This document shows positions 63,051 through 64,000 of a stretch of DNA of 64,000 bases, piece after piece. The position numbers were made by a program, and so were the translations under genes. How positions within the stretch are numbered: the first letter of the stretch is position 1; every line of letters begins with the position of its first letter. The stretch is from Copromyces sp. CBS 386.78 (taxonomy: Eukaryota > Ascomycota > Sordariomycetes > Sordariales > Sordariaceae), in the NCBI GenBank assembly GCA_030685235.1, contig MU839103.1, positions 1-64,000 of the forward strand, written 5' to 3'. A model generated the notes under the pieces. It worked only from the letters and a program-made list of their open reading frames with translations. It was not told the DNA's origin and ran no database searches.

Positions 63051-64000
63051 ATGCAGAGAAACAAGGCCGGCAGAACGCCCTCAGGGCACCAGTTCTCACG
63101 CCTCAAGCCCGCCGAGATCGATCCTTTGGCCGAATATGGCCTCCCCTCTAAGGGAGAGAAGAGGTGATATTCCACCCCATCTCTAGCTCTAGCTCTAGCT
63201 CACCTAGGTAGCTCTCCGAAAAAAGCACTCCCGCTGACATCATCACCACCAAACCAAACAGACTCCTGAACCACAAAACCCAAGAAGCCTATTACTCCAA
63301 GATCGCCGAGCGCTACCTCGCCTTCTGCACCGACGCCGGCGACCGCGACTCTCTCCAAAAGCAATTCTCCCGCCTAGCCCTCGGCGACAGCACCAACACC
63401 AACATCTCAACACCGCTCCTCCCCGCCGGCTCAACATCAACAGCAACACCACCATCCACCTCCCACTCCCACGACTCTTCTTCAACACCACAACAACTCC
63501 CTCTCCCACCCTCGGACAACCTCTCCCAAATCCTCTCGGCCCTCCGCAAGCTCCGCGAAGCCCTCGTCGCCTCCTCACGTCTCGACGACTTCACCACCCA
63601 AGTGTACCTCTTCGCCGTGCGCCTCGGCATTTTATCCTCCTCCTTCGAGACCTACCTCCCCTCCCTCCTCTACCTGTTACGGGTGATCCACCGCTCTCCG
63701 TCACACCCCTTAACATCCATCGAATACCACGAGGTCGTCTCCTGTCTGGTGCTAGACACGGCCTGTCGGCGGGGGGATCTAGCGGAGGCGTATGCGCTTC
63801 GGAACAAATATAAACTGCAAGATGCAAAGATGGATGCTACGCTCAAGGCGTTGGTGATGGATGATTGGGTTAGTTGGAGACGGACGAAGAGGAGTGTGGA
63901 TGGGTATCGCGTCAGATTGATGGAGTTTGCGGAGCCCGGGATAAGGGGACATATACTCAAAGCGTTTGGGAGGGCGTACTTGAGCGTTGGGCCGGAGTAT
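63051..64000 (+). CDS. Putative CSN8/PSMD8/eIF3K-family protein, partial
   Basis: Exon 1 (63051-63163) starts MQRNKAGRTPSGHQFSRLKP; a 98-base intron (GTGATA..ACAG) follows, and exon 2 (from 63262) is still open at the window end, giving 284 residues so far. After a Ser/Thr/Pro-rich insert (about residues 75-115), the sequence becomes helical: LSALRKLREALVASSRLDDF, then VYLFAVRLGILSS, then LDTACRRGDLAEAYALRNKY, and WVSWRRTKRSVDGYRVRLMEFAE. The pattern of paired helices resembles the PCI-related CSN8/PSMD8/eIF3K (SAC3/GANP) domain found in proteasome lid, COP9 signalosome and eIF3 subunits. This assignment is by pattern and is tentative; it may be a fungal-specific member outside those complexes. 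The ATG is the first in frame, and the junction gives EKR/LLNHKTQEAYYSK. Confidence 0.6.

Overview
The window reads as a filamentous ascomycete chromosome, almost certainly Neurospora (N. crassa or a close Sordariales relative). Four things point there: short GT..AG introns in nearly every gene; a dispersed single 5S rRNA gene of the Neurospora type; start contexts such as CACCATGGC; and two long, extremely A+T- and TpA-rich islands whose transposase remnants carry C-to-T type damage (Gln to stop, Pro to Leu), the signature of repeat-induced point mutation (RIP).

Layout. At 2-4 kb an intronless gene encodes a secreted polyprotein cut by dibasic sites into ten segments of two unrelated repeat families. 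From 7.5 to 12.1 kb lies a RIP-degraded pogo-type DNA transposon bounded by TA target duplications. A younger, undamaged 700-bp inverted-repeat element with 128-bp perfect arms is nested in it. 12-19 kb is intergenic and holds a 393-bp MITE with TTA duplications (15.55-15.95 kb). A Ran1/Pat1-type kinase (19.0-20.7 kb, minus) is followed by about 12 kb without a convincing gene, except for a 570-bp MITE-like element whose arms each contain a hairpin (24.08-24.65 kb).

From 33 kb gene density is normal: the splicing kinase Prp4 (minus), diverging from the small ribosome-associated protein Tma7 (plus); a CSC1/PHM7-type (DUF221/TMEM63) channel (minus); a 5S rRNA gene; and an acidic AT-hook nuclear protein (minus). 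A second RIP island (49.6-54.0 kb), bounded by about 67-bp inverted repeats, contains a decayed Tc1/mariner transposase. The right end carries an ENA-type Na+/K+ P-type ATPase (plus), dolichol-phosphate mannosyltransferase Dpm1 (plus), a short-chain dehydrogenase (minus), and the 5' part of a gene resembling the CSN8/PSMD8/eIF3K family (plus, cut by the window end).

The genes are mostly unrelated housekeeping functions (splicing, translation, ion transport, glycosylation) with no evident cluster. The two items most likely to be new are the Kex2-type polyprotein at 1984-4002 and the two unusual inverted-repeat elements at 8777-9476 and 24077-24646.
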